Position numbers and translations under genes: made by a program
Notes under the pieces: generated by a model
What the model was told of the DNA's origin: nothing
The model's input: the letters and a program-made list of their open reading frames with translations, nothing else
Databases searched by the model: none
Part shown: positions 60,583-64,000 of the stretch, piece after piece
How the letters are laid out: each line of letters opens with the position of its first letter
Numbering within the stretch: the first letter of the stretch is position 1
Source: Tianweitania aestuarii
Lineage (GTDB): Bacteria > Pseudomonadota > Alphaproteobacteria > Rhizobiales > Rhizobiaceae
Direction of reading: 5' to 3'
DNA: 64,000 nucleotides
Assembly (NCBI RefSeq): GCF_018457165.1
Contig: NZ_JAFMNX010000001.1
Span: 1,116,001-1,180,000, forward strand

Positions 60583-61179
60583 TCATTTCGCTTCCCACCC
60601 GACACGCTTCAAGGCGCAGACGATTGCATTGCGGCCCATTCCAAACAGGCGTGCGATTTCGCTGATCGTCATCTCATCGCGCAGCATCAGCAGCAGGCGA
60701 TACGCGTCGACGCGCGCGCTCATGGTCGTGGAGCGGAAGGCCCGATCGGTGAGTTCGCAGCCGTGATAACCGTGCCTGACGGCGGCGCGGTCGAGGATCA
60801 CGGCGACTGAGGGAATGACGCCCTCAATAGGACAGATGTCGCGCGCCATCAGCTTCAGCTGCTCTTCCGGTGCAGGCGACAGCGCAAGGCGTTCGCGCAC
60901 AGGAAGCTGATCGAGCTCTTCAACTTCATCGTAGTCGGCAAAGCCTGCGATCGGTTCGGCCTCCCGGCGCTCGAATGGCTTAGGCGGGAAGCGCAGAAGC
61001 TGAGAAACTTCCAGCGGCCGCAGACCCGATGCTTGCACCATCAGCGCAGGCGCGGTGGCGCGTTCGGCCATCAGAAGCAGCCCTTCACGCTGCATGGCAG
61101 GCGGGAGCGCTGCGAAGCCTTTGGCGACTGAAGCAGGCGCGCCGAAGGTCAGGGAAGCAGAAGGGCGGATGCGGGTCAT
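60583..61179 (-). CDS. Phage helix-turn-helix protein
   Basis: A 198-residue protein with a C-terminal helix-turn-helix (RDEMTISEIARLFGMGRNAI). The N-part SVAKGFAALPPAMQREGLLL and the acidic middle (EPIAGFADYDEVEELDQ) are not recognised. It overlaps the next gene by four bases. It could be a replication or regulatory factor. Confidence 0.68.
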   Translation of the reverse strand: MTRIRPSASLTFGAPASVAKGFAALPPAMQREGLLLMAERATAPALMVQASGLRPLEVSQLLRFPPKPFERREAEPIAGFADYDEVEELDQLPVRERLALSPAPEEQLKLMARDICPIEGVIPSVAVILDRAAVRHGYHGCELTDRAFRSTTMSARVDAYRLLLMLRDEMTISEIARLFGMGRNAIVCALKRVGWEAK

Positions 61180-61922
61180 GCTTTCACCAAGCGCTTGGGC
61201 GCGGCCGGCATGACGCCGTCTTCGCGGTAGTTGACGAGAACGGGCGGGATGTAGATCGCCTTGCGGTCGGCGTGGTTCGGGCCGCAGGCCTGCATGCGGC
61301 TGTGACCGGCGCGCAGATGAACCGGCAGGTGACGCGACATGCCACCCGAGACAGCATGTCCCGACCGATCATAGATCGTGCCGATCCGCACCAGCGTATG
61401 GCTGGGAATAGGGATGCGGCCGTGCTTGACGCGCGCCCGGTTGAGCTTGGTGCTTTCCACCAGTTCCTTGTCGATGCCCTTGACGTTGAGCATCAGCAGC
61501 GCAATGGCAGCGGCAAAGGCGACGGCGTGCGCTTCGTTGAGATCGGAATGCCGACCGACACTCAGGCCATGTTCACCGGTCAAGGCCACCTTCACCTTGG
61601 ACGGCGAAACATCGGCCATGCGGTCACGAAAGAGCGTGGCGCATTCTGCGCTGAAGCCGGCCTCGGCCTCATCGAGCAGAACGAAGCGACGAGCGCTGCT
61701 GCCGGCGGCAGAATACTCGATCAGGATTGGCGCATAAGGCAGGCGAGCGATCCCCGCCTCAATCACTGCCTTGATCGACCGGCCGACATCTTCGCGGGCA
61801 AGCATCTCCACGACATCCGCGCCGATCGCGTAATGCGCGGCCGAGACCATGCGGACCGAAACGAGAGGCTCAGCGCCGGCAAGTTCCTGCAAAACGTGGA
61901 AGCGTGTGGAGACGTTGCTCAT
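61176..61922 (-). CDS. Phage hypothetical protein
   Basis: A 248-residue protein. LVRIGTIYDRSG and HLPVHLRAGHSRMQACGPN are strand and basic-loop segments common in phage proteins near primase genes; the Cys/His set could bind zinc. It is coupled to both neighbours by ATGA overlaps. Confidence 0.68.
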   Translation of the reverse strand: MSNVSTRFHVLQELAGAEPLVSVRMVSAAHYAIGADVVEMLAREDVGRSIKAVIEAGIARLPYAPILIEYSAAGSSARRFVLLDEAEAGFSAECATLFRDRMADVSPSKVKVALTGEHGLSVGRHSDLNEAHAVAFAAAIALLMLNVKGIDKELVESTKLNRARVKHGRIPIPSHTLVRIGTIYDRSGHAVSGGMSRHLPVHLRAGHSRMQACGPNHADRKAIYIPPVLVNYREDGVMPAAPKRLVKA

Positions 61923-64000
61923 TCGGCTGCCTCCAGGTTGGCTTCCGCTTCGAGCAGATCGAACAGGCTAGGCGCGTGGCCCTTGCCGGCCGCCATCTCG
62001 CAATAGGTGACGCCGTCGCGGAAATAATCGGGATTAAGCTCGACGGCGCGAGCCTGACGGCCGAGCTGCAGGGCGCAGTAAGGCACGGTCATGATGCCGC
62101 CGAATGGGTCGAACACCGTTTCGCCCGGCATGGAATGCTGCAGGATGGCGCGGTCGACGATGTCGAACTGCAACGGGCAGAGATGCTGTTCCTGCCCCTT
62201 CCGCTGTTGCAGCATGTTCAGCGTGCGCATCCGCGCCACATCGGTCCAGATCTCAGGATGCGATGAATGCGGCGGCGCGATCATGAAGGTCGGCGGCAGC
62301 CGGCCGGCTTCGTCCAGCGCTTCGGTGAAGGCGACATGCGCCTCGTGCTGATAGACGTTCCCCTCGCACCAGGCCTTCCAGCCGCGGTAAACGAACTTCG
62401 GCTCGATCCTGATCAGCCGTGCCAATTCTTCCGGCAGCAGCGGCCGGTCGCCCGACGAACGCCACACGCCATGCGCATCCAGCTGCCAGCGGCCGCGCGA
62501 ATAGCCTGTGCCGGCAACCGGGCGCACGCGGCGCCCGTCGAAGCCGTCATCGCCGGGGCTGACGGGCTGGCCATCGATTACGCTGACGAAGTCCGGCTTG
62601 GCCTTTGTCACCGGCAGGTCGGCATAGCCGTTCGAGCGATCCGTCGGCGGCTTGCGGAACTTCAGCACATATTCGGGCATCCCGTTGCCCATGCGCGTCC
62701 CATCCTTGCACTGCTCCGTCCAGCCCAGGCGATAGGTCTGGTTGTTTTCGCGCACCACGTCCGTGCCGACCGTGATGCGCGACAGGAACGCGAAGCCATG
62801 GGCGCGGAAGCGCGCAACGCAATCGTCCGAGAACGGCGACACGGTCTGGAAGCCCATGCCGTTGATGCCGCCCGGCACGATCCGGTCCTTGACGTGGATG
62901 CAAGCGACACGTCCGGGCTTCAGGATGCGGTAAAGCTCCGGGATCAGGTAATCCATCTGCGCCCAGAAATGCGCATCGTCGTCGGTGTGGCCGAAGTCGT
63001 TGAAGCTCGGCGTGTATTCGTACTGGGTCGAGAATGGGATCGAGGTGACGATCAGGTCGACGCTGTCGGCTTCCATGCCCCGCGTTTCCTCGACGCAATC
63101 ATTGTGCGCGACAAGATAGCCGTCACCCGATGCCTCGATCCGCTCGACGCCCATGGAGCGTCTCAGCGCGCCCTCGATCGCCTGCTCGGCCAAGCCGAAG
63201 CGGCGGATCAGCGCCGACATCTTGGCGGCCTGCGTCTCGAACTGCCGCCAGCGACGCTCCAGCGTGCGCCGTGTTTCGCGCTCGGCCTCGGTATAGATCA
63301 GGTCGACGCGCACCTGATGCTGTTGGCCGAACCGTTGGGTGCGAAACAGCGACTGGAAGAAGTCGTGAAACTTGAAGCCGATGCCAAGATAGATGTTCCA
63401 GGCGCAGTGGTGCTGGAAGTTGCAGCCCGAACCGTTGATCACCGGCTTGGTGGCAAGCTCGGCGAACTCACCGCGTGCGAAACCGACGACGCGCTTTTCC
63501 TTCGTGTCTTCGTCGAGCGTGCCCCAAACCGAACGGACATCAGGAATGCTCGCCTCGATGGCGCGGCGCTCATCTTCCAGATCGTGCCAGAGGATGCGAT
63601 GCGCGGCAGGATCCTCGGCGCGCAGCTCGAGCATCTTGTCGATGCGTGCTTGCAGCGAACGCTTCTTCTCGCGGCTGGCTTCCGTCACACCGAAAGCGGC
63701 GTTCGCAAACATACGGGCTTGCCCGTCACGCTCGGAACCGGCCGCGGCGTGATCGGACGGGATCTCGTGCCAGCGAATGTCGAGCGGCGGCAATTCATAG
63801 CCGGTGTCGTCGAAGCCGAGATCGGACGGCATCTGCACGAACAGCGCCCAGGACGCCACCCACAGCCAGAATTCCTCTTCCTTGTGCGGGTGGATGGTAA
63901 GCTTGTCCGCCTTCTCGCTGTCGCGCTTGAAGAAGCGGGTCTTGGCCTCGCCAACCTCCATGACGCCGAGAAAGGCGGCATAGGCCAGCAGCTCGATATA
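61919..64000 (-). CDS. Phage DNA methyltransferase (N4/N6 adenine or cytosine), N-terminus outside window
   Basis: The frame is open to the right edge, so the start lies beyond base 64,000; the upstream part probably adds a helicase-type domain. Methyltransferase motif IV appears as TSIPF and motif I near the end as VFDPFGG (beta class order). RVACIHVKDRIVPGG is between them. SIPF in place of the usual SPPF/DPPY is characteristic of some phage methylases. It may protect phage DNA from host restriction. Confidence 0.88.
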   Translation of the reverse strand, partial: YIELLAYAAFLGVMEVGEAKTRFFKRDSEKADKLTIHPHKEEEFWLWVASWALFVQMPSDLGFDDTGYELPPLDIRWHEIPSDHAAAGSERDGQARMFANAAFGVTEASREKKRSLQARIDKMLELRAEDPAAHRILWHDLEDERRAIEASIPDVRSVWGTLDEDTKEKRVVGFARGEFAELATKPVINGSGCNFQHHCAWNIYLGIGFKFHDFFQSLFRTQRFGQQHQVRVDLIYTEAERETRRTLERRWRQFETQAAKMSALIRRFGLAEQAIEGALRRSMGVERIEASGDGYLVAHNDCVEETRGMEADSVDLIVTSIPFSTQYEYTPSFNDFGHTDDDAHFWAQMDYLIPELYRILKPGRVACIHVKDRIVPGGINGMGFQTVSPFSDDCVARFRAHGFAFLSRITVGTDVVRENNQTYRLGWTEQCKDGTRMGNGMPEYVLKFRKPPTDRSNGYADLPVTKAKPDFVSVIDGQPVSPGDDGFDGRRVRPVAGTGYSRGRWQLDAHGVWRSSGDRPLLPEELARLIRIEPKFVYRGWKAWCEGNVYQHEAHVAFTEALDEAGRLPPTFMIAPPHSSHPEIWTDVARMRTLNMLQQRKGQEQHLCPLQFDIVDRAILQHSMPGETVFDPFGGIMTVPYCALQLGRQARAVELNPDYFRDGVTYCEMAAGKGHAPSLFDLLEAEANLEAAE

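Larger units (their letters stand above)
20988..64000 (-). mobile_element. Prophage with lambda-like head and Mu-like contractile tail (right end outside window)
   Basis: From the tRNA-Asp remnant to the window edge the DNA is phage or phage-borne. Replication, head, tail and lysis modules are ordered on the minus strand from right to left. The left 6 kb (21.1-27.8 kb) holds mostly accessory genes on both strands, and could instead be an older island flanking the phage. No integrase, excisionase or Mu transposase is present in the window. At least 43 kb belongs to the element. Confidence 0.85.

Noticed and set aside
59837-60598. Long minus-strand ORF opposite the membrane protein
   Set aside because: Its product is rich in Cys, His and Arg with no structure, typical of a shadow; the plus-strand product has membrane helices and normal composition.
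20988-64000. A Mu-type transposable phage
   Set aside because: No MuA/MuB genes, no Mu early region, and a tRNA attachment remnant; only the tail is Mu-like.
1-64000. CRISPR arrays, insertion sequences, restriction-modification pairs, toxin-antitoxin pairs
   Set aside because: I saw no spaced direct repeats of CRISPR type, no transposase, no restriction nuclease and no recognisable toxin-antitoxin pair; the phage methylase stands alone in the visible part.

Overview
The window is a 64 kb piece of chromosome from a GC-rich alphaproteobacterium, most likely a member of the Rhizobiaceae (Rhizobium/Agrobacterium group). Support: an alphaproteobacterial form of S9 with an N-terminal extension, the short type of ArgC, a COX15-type heme A synthase, DUF2842, the block clpP-clpX-lon-hupB followed by tRNA-Val and a tRNA-Asp remnant, and an alphaproteobacterial LexA box (GTTC-N7-GTTC). 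No sequence search was possible, so the genus is an inference.

Bases 1 to about 20,980 are ordinary core chromosome. In order they hold a GNAT/CelD-type acyltransferase (cut by the left edge), a polysaccharide deacetylase, DUF2842, heme A synthase (cox15), argC, agmatinase (speB), rpsI-rplM, a PaaI-type thioesterase, an enoyl-CoA hydratase-like protein, a coupled cluster of a small protein, a VOC protein and a CoA-binding protein, O-acetylhomoserine sulfhydrylase, a cupin, a GT25 glycosyltransferase, the protein quality-control genes clpP, clpX and lon, the nucleoid protein HU, a MarR regulator, a membrane MHYT-PAS-GGDEF-EAL cyclic-di-GMP protein and tRNA-Val(UAC).

At 20,988-21,035 lies the 3' half of a tRNA-Asp(GUC) gene with no 5' half. 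This is best read as the left attachment site of a prophage that fills the rest of the window and runs past its right edge. An integrase and the rebuilt tRNA-Asp should lie beyond base 64,000. The first 6 kb inside (21.1-27.8 kb) is an accessory zone: a secreted nuclease, a repressor-like HTH protein, an SOS-controlled umuDC pair, CsbD, a single-domain response regulator, several very small membrane proteins, a DUF6894 protein and an orphan TatB.

From about 29.6 kb rightwards, almost all genes are on the minus strand and form a phage genome read from right (early) to left (late). Replication genes come first: a methyltransferase, two phage proteins, a primase, and a D5-type helicase next to a cluster of 9-bp repeats that may be the origin. 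The lambda-type head genes follow: Nu1-like and A terminase, B portal, W, C protease with an internal Nu3-like scaffold, D and E. Then comes a contractile tail in exact Mu order: gp38, sheath, tube, frameshifted chaperone, tape measure, gp43 in two pieces, gp44, gp45, gp46, gp47 and gp48. Tail fibres and a lysis cassette end the series. The phage is thus a lambda-head/Mu-tail chimera with tRNA integration.

The points most worth a second look are the phage-borne TatB beside the lysis genes, a clear -1 frameshift in the tail chaperone, the iteron cluster, a probably leaderless SOS-controlled umuD, an endolysin fused to a membrane domain, and two accessory (moron-like) genes inside the structural and replication blocks.
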